Shown: positions 25,203 to 33,426 of the stretch, piece after piece
Layout of the letters: the number at the start of each line of letters is the position of its first letter
How positions within the stretch are numbered: position 1 is the first letter of the stretch
Assembly: GCF_025854275.1 (NCBI RefSeq)
Contig: NZ_CP107567.1
Coordinates: forward strand, 4,092,001-4,156,000
Source: Streptomyces peucetius
GTDB taxonomy: Bacteria > Actinomycetota > Actinomycetes > Streptomycetales > Streptomycetaceae
DNA: 64,000 nucleotides
Reading direction: 5' to 3'
The notes under the pieces: model-generated
What the model was told of the DNA's origin: nothing
The model's input: only the letters and a program-made list of their open reading frames with translations
Databases searched by the model: none
Program-made: the position numbers and the translations under genes

Positions 25203-26750
25203 ATGGCACCCGAACCCGGAGCAGACGGCAGCGGAGTGCCGGATTCTGCGGACGCCTGGGGTGTCGGCGGACTGGTCGGCGACGGCCGCTACCGCCTGAC
25301 GCACCGTCTCGGCCGCGGCGGAATGGCGGAGGTGTTCGCGGCGGAGGACGTACGCCTCGGCCGCACGGTCGCCGTCAAACTGCTGCGCGCCGATCTCGCG
25401 GAGGACCCGGTCTCCAAGGCCCGCTTCACACGCGAGGCCCAGTCGGTTGCCGGCCTCAACCACCACTCGGTGGTGGCGGTCTACGACTCCGGCGAGGACG
25501 TCGTGGGCAGCCAGACCGTCCCCTACATCGTGATGGAGCTCGTCGAGGGCCGCACGATCCGCGATCTGCTCCTCAACGCCGAGGCGCCGCCGCCCGAGCA
25601 GGCCTTGATCATCGTCTCGGGCGTCCTCGAGGCGCTCGCGTACTCGCACCAGCACGGCATCGTGCACCGCGACATCAAGCCCGCCAATGTCATCATCACC
25701 GACTCCGGTGCGGTCAAGGTGATGGACTTCGGCATCGCGCGCGCCCTGCACGGCGCGCAGTCGACGATGACCCAGACCGGCATGGTCATGGGCACGCCGC
25801 AGTACCTCTCTCCCGAGCAGGCCCTCGGCAAGGCCGTCGACCACCGTTCCGACCTGTACGCGACGGGCTGCCTGTTGTACGAACTGCTCGCCCTGCGGCC
25901 GCCGTTCACCGGTGAGACGCCGCTGTCCGTCGTCTACCAGCACGTGCAGGACATCCCGGTGCCGCCGTCGGACGTCTCGGACACCGTGCCGCCCGAGCTC
26001 GACGGTCTGGTCATGCGCTCGCTCGCGAAGGACCCGGACGACCGGTTCCAGAGCGCCGAGGAGATGCGCGGACTGGTGCAGTACGCGCTGCAGATGCTGC
26101 AGCAGCAGGGCAGCCACAACGGCGGCTGGAACACCGGCCCGGTCCATCTGTACGAGGGCGGGACCGCCGCGACCAGGGGAATGAGCGGCCCGACTGTCGC
26201 CCACCCCGGGCACGGCGAGACCTCGCAGGGCCCGATCCTCCCGCCGGTGAACCCGAACGACGGGGGCTACGACGGCGGTTACGGAAGCGGACCCCACGGC
26301 AACGGCCGGGGTGGTCGGGGCAAGGTGTGGCTGCTCGCCGCCCTCGCCGTGGTCGCGGTCGTGGCCGGTATCGCCTTCGCGCTCAACAAGGCGAACGACC
26401 CCGGCGGCACCAGCCCGGGTGACGGCAAGACGGTCTCGGAGTCGCCGAGTACGACGCCGGAGGAGACCCCGACGCCGACGGACGAGGAGACCGAGCAGTC
26501 GGAGGAGCCGGACACGTCGACCGGTGGCAACCAGTGGCCGAGCTGGACCCCGTCGGACCAGCCGTCGTACACGCCGAGCACGCCGCAGACGCCGTCCGAC
26601 GACCCGACGGCCTCCCAGTCGCCGGGGGACCCGACCGAGGACCCCACGGGCGACCCGACCGGGGACCCGACGGGCGACCCGAGCGGGGACCCGACAGGGC
26701 CCACCGGTGACCCGACGGGCAATACGGGCGGCGAACCCGACGACGAGTGA
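25203..26750 (+). CDS. Membrane Ser/Thr protein kinase with Pro/Thr-rich outer domain
   Basis: A 515-residue Hanks-type kinase, paralogous to its divergent neighbour. It has GRGGMAEVF, Lys59 in VAVKL, HRDIKPAN at 155-162, DFG at 175-177 and the same TMTQTGMVMGTPQYLSPEQ activation loop. A Gly-rich linker precedes one TM helix (VWLLAALAVVAVVAGIAFAL). The outside part has no PASTA unit; it is acidic and Pro/Thr/Ser-rich and ends in DPTG tetrapeptide repeats. ATG 25203 is preferred (GAGGA four to nine bases before); GTG 25125 would add 26 residues. Without an evident sensor domain, the signal may be mechanical, or sensed through partners (inference). Confidence 0.92.
   Translation: MAPEPGADGSGVPDSADAWGVGGLVGDGRYRLTHRLGRGGMAEVFAAEDVRLGRTVAVKLLRADLAEDPVSKARFTREAQSVAGLNHHSVVAVYDSGEDVVGSQTVPYIVMELVEGRTIRDLLLNAEAPPPEQALIIVSGVLEALAYSHQHGIVHRDIKPANVIITDSGAVKVMDFGIARALHGAQSTMTQTGMVMGTPQYLSPEQALGKAVDHRSDLYATGCLLYELLALRPPFTGETPLSVVYQHVQDIPVPPSDVSDTVPPELDGLVMRSLAKDPDDRFQSAEEMRGLVQYALQMLQQQGSHNGGWNTGPVHLYEGGTAATRGMSGPTVAHPGHGETSQGPILPPVNPNDGGYDGGYGSGPHGNGRGGRGKVWLLAALAVVAVVAGIAFALNKANDPGGTSPGDGKTVSESPSTTPEETPTPTDEETEQSEEPDTSTGGNQWPSWTPSDQPSYTPSTPQTPSDDPTASQSPGDPTEDPTGDPTGDPTGDPSGDPTGPTGDPTGNTGGEPDDE
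26628..26722 (+). repeat. In-frame 12-bp repeats coding for DPTG
   Basis: About seven variants of GACCCGACCGGG encode DPTG, DPSG or PTG near the kinase C-terminus. Such arrays vary in copy number by slippage. Confidence 0.8.
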
Positions 26751-26847
26751 CGCGCGGGGTACGTGGCGGCCGTCGGAGTCCGGCGCACGCCTCGCGTCGT
26801 CCGGACCCCGGCGCGTGCCCCGCGCCGCTGGAACCCGGGCGCACGCC

Positions 26848-27855
26848 TCACTCCGTGAACGCCTCGCACACCGCCTCGTACTCCTTCGTCCACCAGACCG
26901 CCAGGGCCGACACCGCGGGAAACTGCGGGTCGGCCCTTCGGTCGTGCAGCTGATAGCGCCAGCGCAGTATCCAGAAGTCGTTGAGCCGCTCCCACCACAC
27001 CCGGTGCACGGCGGACCGCAGTTCGGCCGCGTCGGCGCCCGCCGCGCGCCGGTAGGCCCGCGCGTACGCACGCACCTTGGGGAGCTCCAGCCGCCCGCCC
27101 GGCGTGATGAAGAAGATCGCCGCCGCCCGCACCGCCTCCTCCGCCCGCGGCTGGACCCCCAGCCGGTCCCAGTCGACGATCGCGGCCGGCTCCGCCCCGC
27201 GGTAGAGCAGGTTCAGCGGATGGAAGTCGCCGTGCACCCAGCCGCCCGCACCGCCCGGCGGGGGCCTGCGGGCGGCCTGGCGTTCGAGCAGGGCGCGCCG
27301 TTGCAGGAGGCGGTGTTCCGCGAGGGTGTCGAAGGAGTCGCGCGGCCGGGCGGACCGGGTCAGTTGCAGCAGCTCCTCGATGAGGGTGAACGTCTCGTCG
27401 GGGTCGGCGCTGACGTGTTCGGTGGTCCCGTCCGCGCCGGTGTCCATGACCTGGGCCAGGCAGGTGTGGACGAGCCCCAGGAGTGATCCGAGCCGCCGGG
27501 ACTGGTCCGTGCTGAGCTGGGCGCCGTTCCGGTGGCGGCCCTCGACCCACGGGTGCAGGGCGTAGCAGTGGCCGCCGATCACGGCGACCGTGGCGCCCTG
27601 GCCGTCCTCCAGCGGCGGGGCGACGGGCACATCGAGTGCCTGGAGCCGCCTGGTCGCCCGGTGCTGGCGGGTGATGGCCTCGTGGTCGCCGTCGAGATGG
27701 TGCTTGAGGAAGTACGCCCCGCGGGTGGTGGAGAGGCGGTAGCCGCGGTTGAGGAGCCCCTGGGTGACGGGCTTGCAGGAGAGGGGTTCGCCCGGGTTCT
27801 CGTAGCGGCGCAGCAGCGCGGTGAGGGGCGGAGCGGTATCAGATGAGCGCGGCAC
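26848..27855 (-). CDS. APH-family phosphotransferase
   Basis: A 335-residue aminoglycoside-phosphotransferase/choline-kinase-fold protein. The catalytic loop is WVHGDFHPLNLLY (Asp in HGDFHPLN) and the metal-binding motif is IVDWDR. The N-lobe has TTRGAYFLKHHL with the ATP-binding Lys. The extended C-terminal part is Trp/Tyr-rich (WWERLNDFWILRWRYQ). Substrates in this family range from antibiotics to homoserine or sugars; nothing here identifies one. The start is GTG 27855 without a convincing ribosome site, so the N-terminus is uncertain. It converges on the second kinase across 97 bp holding no gene. Confidence 0.85.
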   Translation of the reverse strand: MPRSSDTAPPLTALLRRYENPGEPLSCKPVTQGLLNRGYRLSTTRGAYFLKHHLDGDHEAITRQHRATRRLQALDVPVAPPLEDGQGATVAVIGGHCYALHPWVEGRHRNGAQLSTDQSRRLGSLLGLVHTCLAQVMDTGADGTTEHVSADPDETFTLIEELLQLTRSARPRDSFDTLAEHRLLQRRALLERQAARRPPPGGAGGWVHGDFHPLNLLYRGAEPAAIVDWDRLGVQPRAEEAVRAAAIFFITPGGRLELPKVRAYARAYRRAAGADAAELRSAVHRVWWERLNDFWILRWRYQLHDRRADPQFPAVSALAVWWTKEYEAVCEAFTE

Positions 27856-28179
27856 CCGCCAGATGTTAGATCACGGAATGTGCCGCTCCGACTGCTCCTG
27901 CTCGGGGGCCAGGAAGGGCATGGCGCGGAAACTGGCGGCCGGCCGGCCGTACGGGACGCGGTCCGGCAATCAGACGGCGTGGAGTTCCTCCGAGGACATG
28001 ACGTCCACCCTGCGTGACCGACGACTCCGCTGTGTAGGTCACCGGCCCTCAACCAGCGGGACCAAGGTCCCGGAACCGGGTGTGACGCCGTTGGCCCGAA
28101 CGAGTGATGGCAGGTGTCCCCGCCTGCTGACGCGGGCAGCGGTGACCGGCGCTGTACGACGACCTCCGCCGCCCCGGTC
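27856..28179. other. 324-bp gap without a supportable gene
   Basis: Several short frames are open on both strands but none has coding-like composition, a family match that I recognise or a ribosome site. It lies between a possibly decayed response regulator and the APH gene and could itself be gene debris. Confidence 0.5.
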
Positions 28180-28824
28180 TCAGTTGTGCCGGCGCTCCGC
28201 CTGCATCCTCGCCGCGGAACGCGGCCGCCTGCGCACGGCGCTCCATGCCCAGCTTGGACAGCAGGCTGGAGACGTAGTTCTTGATCGTCTTCTCGGCCGG
28301 ACGGAGCCGCTCACCGATGGCACGGTTGGTGAGCCCCTCGCCGATCAGGTCCAGGATCCTGCGCTCCTGGCCGGTGAGGTTTTCCAGCCGGGCATCTCCG
28401 CTCGGCCTGCCCCCGTCGCGCAGCCGCTCCAGGACCCCGGCCGTCGCCACCGGGTCGAGCAGTGAGTTTCCGGCCGCGACGTCCCGCACCGCCGCCAGGA
28501 GTTCGTTGCCGCGGATCGCCTTCAGTACATATCCGGAGGCCCCGGCCGTGATCGCGTCGAAGAGAGCTCGTCGTCGGCGAACGAGGTGAGCATCAGGCAC
28601 TTGATGTTCTCGTTGCGCGAACGGACTTCGCGGCAGACCTCGACGCCGTTCCCGTCCGGCAGACGCACGTCGAGCACGGCGACATCGGGGTCCGTCGCAG
28701 GGATTCTGACCAGGGCGTCTTCCGCCGTACCCGCCTCGCCGACCACCTCGATGTCGGGCTCCGCCGCGAGAAGTTCATGAACGCCACGCCGGACGACTTC
28801 GTGGTCGTCGAGAAGGAATACCAT
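28180..28824 (-). pseudogene. NarL/DevR-type response regulator with two frameshifts
   Basis: The receiver domain reads from ATG 28824 ([20 protein letters not shown]; phospho-acceptor Asp52 in LDVRLPDG) up to SFADDE. The frame then breaks near 28561-28568. The next frame continues exactly where the family resumes ([20 protein letters not shown]) through a complete LuxR HTH (EGLTNRAIGERLRPAEKTIK). A second break near 28214-28220 is needed to reach AARMQAERRHN and a stop at 28180. The two shifts cancel, giving 215 codons, the normal family length. Either a compound pseudogene or two sequencing errors. DevR/DosR-type regulators answer to redox, hypoxia or envelope sensors; no histidine kinase is adjacent. 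Confidence 0.85.
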
Positions 28825-29172
28825 GATTTTTCACGTTTCGCGCACAAACGCAGTCTCACATATTGAGTCTTCCCGTGCCGGGGGTGGCCGGGATAACGTG
28901 CCCGTGTTCCGGCGGCCTGCAGGGCTGTGACCAGTGGTTGTTCCCCTATTTCTCGATTTACTTGGAAATCCAAGCAAAATCGCAGGTCAAGTGGGGTTTC
29001 GCAGTAATGCTGCCCACTGGGTAACGTGCCTGTGACAGGACGTTCGCCGGGGCACCTGTCACGCCCGACCTCCGGCCTTGCCGCACACACCCCGTGCGCG
29101 GGCCGGGACGCGGGCGAGCCGCACTGGCTTTCCGGCGGACCCCGGGGGCCGGACCGACGGAGGAGCACGCAC
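28825..29172 (+). promoter_or_regulatory. 348-bp promoter region of the second 2-oxoacid dehydrogenase operon
   Basis: This gene-free stretch is lower in GC than its surroundings, typical of a promoter. It contains the palindrome CTTGG-AAAT-CCAAG at 28961-28974 in an AT-rich context, about 200 bp before the E1alpha start. No -35/-10 pair is convincing enough to place. Confidence 0.5.
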
Positions 29173-30324
29173 GTGACCGTGGAGAGCACTGCTGCCGCGC
29201 GTAAACCGCGACGCGCCAGTAAGCGCGCCAGCGCCGCCAAGAAGCCACAGAGTTCCGAGCCCCAGCTCGTACAACTGCTGACGCCCGAGGGCGAGCGCGT
29301 CCAGCACCCCGAGTACGACATCGACCTGAACGCCGACGAGCTGCGCGGGCTGTACCGGGACATGGTCCTGACCCGCCGCTTCGACGCGGAGGCCACCGCG
29401 CTGCAGCGTCAGGGCGAGCTGGGCCTGTGGGCGTCGCTGCTGGGCCAGGAGGCCGCACAGATCGGCTCGGGACGCGCCCTGCGCGACGACGACTACGTCT
29501 TCCCGACGTACCGCGAGCACGGCGTCGCCTGGTGCCGCGGGGTCGACCCGACGAATCTGCTGGGCATGTTCCGGGGCGTGAACCACGGTGGCTGGGACCC
29601 GACCACCAACAACTTCCACCTGTACACGATCGTCATCGGCTCGCAGACGCTGCACGCCACCGGCTACGCCATGGGCGTCGCCAAGGACGGTGCCGACTCG
29701 GCCGTGATCGCGTACTTCGGCGACGGTGCCTCGAGCCAGGGCGACGTGGCCGAATCGTTCACGTTCTCCGCGGTCTACAACGCGCCGGTCGTGTTCTTCT
29801 GCCAGAACAACCAGTGGGCGATCTCCGAGCCCACCGAGAAGCAGACCCGCGTCCCGCTGTACCAGCGGGCGCAGGGCTACGGCTTCCCCGGCGTCCGCGT
29901 CGACGGCAACGACGTGCTGGCCTGCCTGGCCGTGACCCGCTCCGCCCTGGAGCGGGCCCGCCGCGGCGAGGGCCCGACGCTCGTCGAGGCCTTCACGTAC
30001 CGGATGGGCGCGCACACCACGTCCGACGACCCGAGCAAGTACCGGCACGACGACGAGCGGGCGGCCTGGGAGGCCAAGGACCCGATCCTGCGGCTGCGTA
30101 CCCACCTCGAGGCCGAGGGCCACGCCGACGAGGCGTTCTTCACCGCCCTCGACGAGGAGAGCGACGTGCTCGCCAAGCGGGTGCGCGAGGCCGTTCGTGC
30201 CATGCCCGACCCGGACGACATGGCCATGTTCGACCACACCTACGCCGACGGTCACTCCCTCGTCGACGAGGAGCGGGCGCAGTTCGCCGCGTACCAGGCA
30301 TCGTTCGCCGAGGAGGGCAAGTAA
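29173..30324 (+). CDS. 2-oxoacid dehydrogenase E1 subunit alpha (second cluster)
   Basis: A 383-residue ThDP-dependent decarboxylase subunit, often annotated pdhA but also close to BkdA. The ThDP motif is GDGASSQGDVAESFTFSAVY ending NNQWAISEP. YRMGAHTTSDDPSKYRHDDE matches the E1alpha loop. A basic Lys/Arg/Ala-rich N-terminal segment (about 30 residues) precedes the fold and is absent from the bkdA product. The substrate (pyruvate or branched-chain oxo acid) cannot be decided by eye. GTG 29173 follows GGAGGAG at about eight bases. It is the first gene of a three-gene operon. Confidence 0.92.
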   Translation: MTVESTAAARKPRRASKRASAAKKPQSSEPQLVQLLTPEGERVQHPEYDIDLNADELRGLYRDMVLTRRFDAEATALQRQGELGLWASLLGQEAAQIGSGRALRDDDYVFPTYREHGVAWCRGVDPTNLLGMFRGVNHGGWDPTTNNFHLYTIVIGSQTLHATGYAMGVAKDGADSAVIAYFGDGASSQGDVAESFTFSAVYNAPVVFFCQNNQWAISEPTEKQTRVPLYQRAQGYGFPGVRVDGNDVLACLAVTRSALERARRGEGPTLVEAFTYRMGAHTTSDDPSKYRHDDERAAWEAKDPILRLRTHLEAEGHADEAFFTALDEESDVLAKRVREAVRAMPDPDDMAMFDHTYADGHSLVDEERAQFAAYQASFAEEGK

Positions 30325-30327
30325 GCC

Positions 30328-31308
30328 ATGGCTGTACAGAAGCTTCCCCTCGCGAAGGCGCTCAACGAGTCGCTCCGCAAGGCCCTCGAGACCGACCCCA
30401 AGGTCCTGATCATGGGTGAGGACGTCGGCAAGCTCGGCGGCGTCTTCCGAATCACCGACGGCCTGCAGAAGGACTTCGGCGAGGACCGGGTCATCGACAC
30501 CCCGCTCGCCGAGTCCGGCATCGTCGGCACCGCGATCGGTCTCGCCCTGCGCGGCTACCGCCCCGTGGTCGAGATCCAGTTCGATGGCTTCGTCTTCCCC
30601 GCGTACGACCAGATCGTCACCCAGCTCGCCAAGATGCACGCCCGCGCGCTCGGCAAGATCAAGCTGCCGGTCGTCATCCGCATCCCCTACGGCGGCGGCA
30701 TCGGCGCCGTCGAGCACCACTCGGAGTCCCCGGAGGCGCTCTTCGCGCACGTCGCCGGCCTCAAGGTGGTCTCTCCGTCGAACCCCTCCGACGGTTACTG
30801 GATGCTCCAGCAGGCGATCCAGAGCGACGACCCGGTGATCTTCTTCGAGCCGAAGCGCCGCTACTGGGACAAGGGCGAGGTCGACACCGAGGCCATCCCC
30901 GACCCGCTGCACGGCGCGCGCGTCGCCCTGGCCGGCTCCGACATCACGCTGGCCGCCTACGGTCCGATGGTGAAGGTCTGCCTCGAGGCGGCCGCCGCCG
31001 CGGCCGAGGAGGGCAAGTCGGTGGAGGTCGTCGACCTGCGCTCGATGTCCCCGATCGACTTCGACGCCGTCCAGGCGTCCGTCGAGAGGACCGGCCGGCT
31101 GGTCGTGGTCCACGAGGCCCCCGTCTTCTACGGCTCCGGCGCGGAGATCGCCGCTCGCATCACCGAGCGGTGCTTCTACCACCTGGAGGCCCCGGTGCTG
31201 AGGGTCGGCGGCTTCCACGCCCCGTACCCGCCGGCACGGCTCGAGGAGGAGTACCTTCCGGGTCTGGACCGGGTGCTGGACGCCGTCGACCGCTCGCTCG
31301 CGTACTGA
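30328..31308 (+). CDS. 2-oxoacid dehydrogenase E1 subunit beta (second cluster)
   Basis: A 326-residue E1beta. IMGEDVGKLGGVFRITDGLQ near residue 28, TPLAESGIVGTAIGLALRGY, and RIPYGGGIGAVEHHSESPEA parallel the bkdB product motif for motif. The C-terminal transketolase domain ends GGFHAPYPPARLEEEYLPGL. It starts three bases after the E1alpha stop and is followed by E2 after 14 bases, so it is clearly operonic. It lacks the eight-residue N-terminal extension of BkdB. Confidence 0.93.
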   Translation: MAVQKLPLAKALNESLRKALETDPKVLIMGEDVGKLGGVFRITDGLQKDFGEDRVIDTPLAESGIVGTAIGLALRGYRPVVEIQFDGFVFPAYDQIVTQLAKMHARALGKIKLPVVIRIPYGGGIGAVEHHSESPEALFAHVAGLKVVSPSNPSDGYWMLQQAIQSDDPVIFFEPKRRYWDKGEVDTEAIPDPLHGARVALAGSDITLAAYGPMVKVCLEAAAAAAEEGKSVEVVDLRSMSPIDFDAVQASVERTGRLVVVHEAPVFYGSGAEIAARITERCFYHLEAPVLRVGGFHAPYPPARLEEEYLPGLDRVLDAVDRSLAY

Positions 31309-31322
31309 GGAGTGCCGTGACC

Positions 31323-32741
31323 ATGACGCAAGACACTTCGCTCCGCTTCCGCGAGTTCAAGATGCCCGACGTGGGCGAGGGACTCACCGAGGCCGAGATT
31401 CTCAAGTGGTACGTCCAGCCGGGCGACACCGTCACCGACGGCCAGGTCGTCTGTGAGGTCGAGACGGCGAAGGCGGCCGTCGAGCTGCCGATCCCGTACG
31501 ACGGCGTGGTGCACGAGCTGCGCTTCGCCGAGGGCACCACCGTCGACGTCGGCACGTCGATCATCACGGTCGACGTGGCGCCGGGCAGCGGCGACGCGGC
31601 CCCGGCCGAGGCCGCTGCGGTGCCCGCCGCCCAGACCGAGGCGTCGCCCGTGGCGGAGGCCACCGCCGAGGCCGCGGAGGAGGCCAAGCCGCAGGGCCGC
31701 CAGCCCGTCCTCGTCGGCTACGGCGTCGCCGAGTCGTCCACGAAGCGCAGGCCCCGCAAGCAGACGGCGGCTCCCGAGCAGGCCGAGGCGGCCGCCGCGA
31801 TCCAGGCGGAGATGAACGGCCACGGCGCGCCGACGGCGCCGCGTCCGCTCGCCAAGCCCCCGGTGCGCAAGCTCGCCAAGGACCTCGGCATCGACCTGGC
31901 GACGGTCACCCCGACCGGCCCCGACGGCGTCATCACCCGCGAGGACGTCCACGCGGCTGCCGCGCCGGCGCCCGCTCCGGCTGCCGTCACCCCCGAGCCG
32001 GCCCCGGCCCAGGCCGCCCCCGCGCCCGTCGCGGCGGGTGCGCGCGAGACCCGTGTGCCGATCAAGGGCGTACGGAAGGCGACCGCGGCCGCGATGGTCG
32101 GCAGCGCGTTCACCGCGCCGCACGTCACGGAGTTCGTGACCATCGACGTCACGCGCACCATGAAGCTCGTCGAGGAGCTCAAGACCGACAAGGACATGGC
32201 GGGGCTCCGGGTCAACCCGCTGCTGCTCATCGCCAAGGCCCTGCTGGTCGCGATCAAGCGGAACCCGGAGGTCAACGCGGCCTGGGACGAGGCCGCCCAG
32301 GAGATCGTGCAGAAGCACTACGTCAACCTGGGCATCGCGGCGGCCACGCCGCGGGGTCTGATCGTCCCCAACATCAAGGACGCGCACGACAAGACCCTGC
32401 CGCAACTGGCGGAGTCCCTGGGCGAGCTGGTCGCCACGGCGCGTGAGGGGAAGACCACCCCGGCGGCGATGCAGGGCGGCACGGTAACCATCACCAACGT
32501 CGGCGTTTTCGGCGTCGACACCGGCACGCCGATCCTGAACCCCGGCGAGTCGGCCATCCTCGCGGTCGGTGCGATCAAGCTCCAGCCGTGGGTCCACAAG
32601 GGCAAGGTCAAGCCCCGTCAGGTCACCACCCTGGCGCTCTCCTTCGACCACCGCCTGGTCGACGGCGAGCTCGGCTCCAAGGTCCTCGCGGACATCGCGG
32701 CGATCCTGGAGAACCCGAAGCGGCTCATCACCTGGGCCTGA
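31323..32741 (+). CDS. 2-oxoacid dehydrogenase E2 acyltransferase (second cluster)
   Basis: A 472-residue E2. One lipoyl domain carries VETAKAA (lipoyl Lys50). The linker is Ala/Pro/Glu-rich. The E1/E3-binding domain is KPPVRKLAKDLGIDLATVTP. The catalytic domain ends SFDHRLVDGELGSKV with the HxxxDG active site. VNPLLLIAKALLVAIKRNPE marks the substrate-facing helix. ATG 31323 (GAGGAG ten bases upstream) is used; GTG 31317 is equally near a ribosome site. The gene is followed directly by a parS-like site and a terminator. No E3 gene follows. Confidence 0.93.
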   Translation: MTQDTSLRFREFKMPDVGEGLTEAEILKWYVQPGDTVTDGQVVCEVETAKAAVELPIPYDGVVHELRFAEGTTVDVGTSIITVDVAPGSGDAAPAEAAAVPAAQTEASPVAEATAEAAEEAKPQGRQPVLVGYGVAESSTKRRPRKQTAAPEQAEAAAAIQAEMNGHGAPTAPRPLAKPPVRKLAKDLGIDLATVTPTGPDGVITREDVHAAAAPAPAPAAVTPEPAPAQAAPAPVAAGARETRVPIKGVRKATAAAMVGSAFTAPHVTEFVTIDVTRTMKLVEELKTDKDMAGLRVNPLLLIAKALLVAIKRNPEVNAAWDEAAQEIVQKHYVNLGIAAATPRGLIVPNIKDAHDKTLPQLAESLGELVATAREGKTTPAAMQGGTVTITNVGVFGVDTGTPILNPGESAILAVGAIKLQPWVHKGKVKPRQVTTLALSFDHRLVDGELGSKVLADIAAILENPKRLITWA

Positions 32742-32746
32742 TGCTC

Positions 32747-32762
32747 TGTTCCACGTGAAACG
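32747..32762. promoter_or_regulatory. parS-like site 3 (intergenic)
   Basis: The core GTTCCACGTGAAAC (32748-32761) is identical to parS-like site 2 and differs from consensus at one base. It lies six bases past the E2 stop and overlaps the foot of the terminator stem. Confidence 0.6.
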
Positions 32763-32792
32763 CCCGACCGGGGTCGCCCCGGCCGGGCGTTT
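32758..32792 (+). terminator. Rho-independent-type terminator of the second E1/E2 operon
   Basis: A 13-bp stem CGCCCGACCGGGG/CCCCGGCCGGGCG with one mismatch and loop TCG. It is flanked by AAA upstream and TTT downstream. Confidence 0.85.
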
Positions 32793-32801
32793 GCGTACCC
32801 G

Positions 32802-33029
32802 TCAGCCCCGCGCCGGCCCAGGCGGTTCGGTGACCGTGCGGACCGCCACGCAATGTGCGCAGTCGCGCAGTGCGTGAACCGCGGCGACCGCACAGAGCCG
32901 GGTGCGGCTGATGCCACCCATCTTGGCGCGCATCCTGGCGATGTGGAACTTGACCGTGCGTTCGGTGATGCGCAGTTCGCGCGCCGCAGCCCGGTCGTCG
33001 ACCGCGTCGCGCAGCGCGAACAGCACGTC
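32802..33029 (-). pseudogene. Truncated LuxR-type HTH gene (C-terminal remnant)
   Basis: About 75 codons encode only a LuxR DNA-binding domain: ARELRITERTVKFHIARMRA followed by KMGGISRTRLCAVAAVHALR. Everything N-terminal to this, including the usual start of the HTH domain, is missing. Similarity stops at about 33029, precisely where an oppositely oriented permease fragment begins. A GTG at 33026 could initiate a 74-residue peptide, but there is no ribosome site. Confidence 0.75.
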
Positions 33030-33031
33030 GT

Positions 33032-33394
33032 TTGCTCGCCGGCATCTGTCTGGTGATCGGTGCGGTGGGGATCGCCAACACCACCCCGGTCGCCGTCCTG
33101 GAGCGCACCGGGGAGATCGGGCTGCGCCGCTCGCTGGGCGCCAGGGGCCGCCACATCACCGCTCAGTCCCTCGCCGGGTCCGGTGCGCTCGGCCTGCTCG
33201 GCGGTCCGGTCGGCACATCGATCGGCACCATCACCGTGGTCCTCGTGTCCTACGTGAGGGAGTGGACTCCGGTCGTGCACCCGGGGACCGTGGCCGCCGC
33301 CCCGGCCGTCGGACTGGTGACAGGGCTGCTCGCGGGGCCGTACCCGGCCTGGCGGGCTTCCCGGATCCAGCCCGTGGAGGCGCTGCGGCGTTGA
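33032..33394 (+). pseudogene. Truncated FtsX/MacB permease (C-terminal remnant)
   Basis: The last 120 codons of an ABC permease are present: LAGICLVIGAVGIANTTPVA, TGEIGLRRSLGARGRHI and the C-terminal YPAWRASRIQPVEALRR motif of the MacB group. The first two-thirds and any ATPase partner are absent. The fragment begins abruptly at 33032 against the luxR remnant. A weak GGCGGGG/CCCCGCC hairpin follows (33412-33434). Confidence 0.8.
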
Positions 33395-33426
33395 ACCGGG
33401 GCGGAATGTGCGGCGGGGACGCATAA

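Noticed and set aside
27821..28465. A plus-strand 214-codon frame across the APH/response-regulator gap
   Set aside because: No ribosome site, no domain and it overlaps the antisense HTH of the response regulator.
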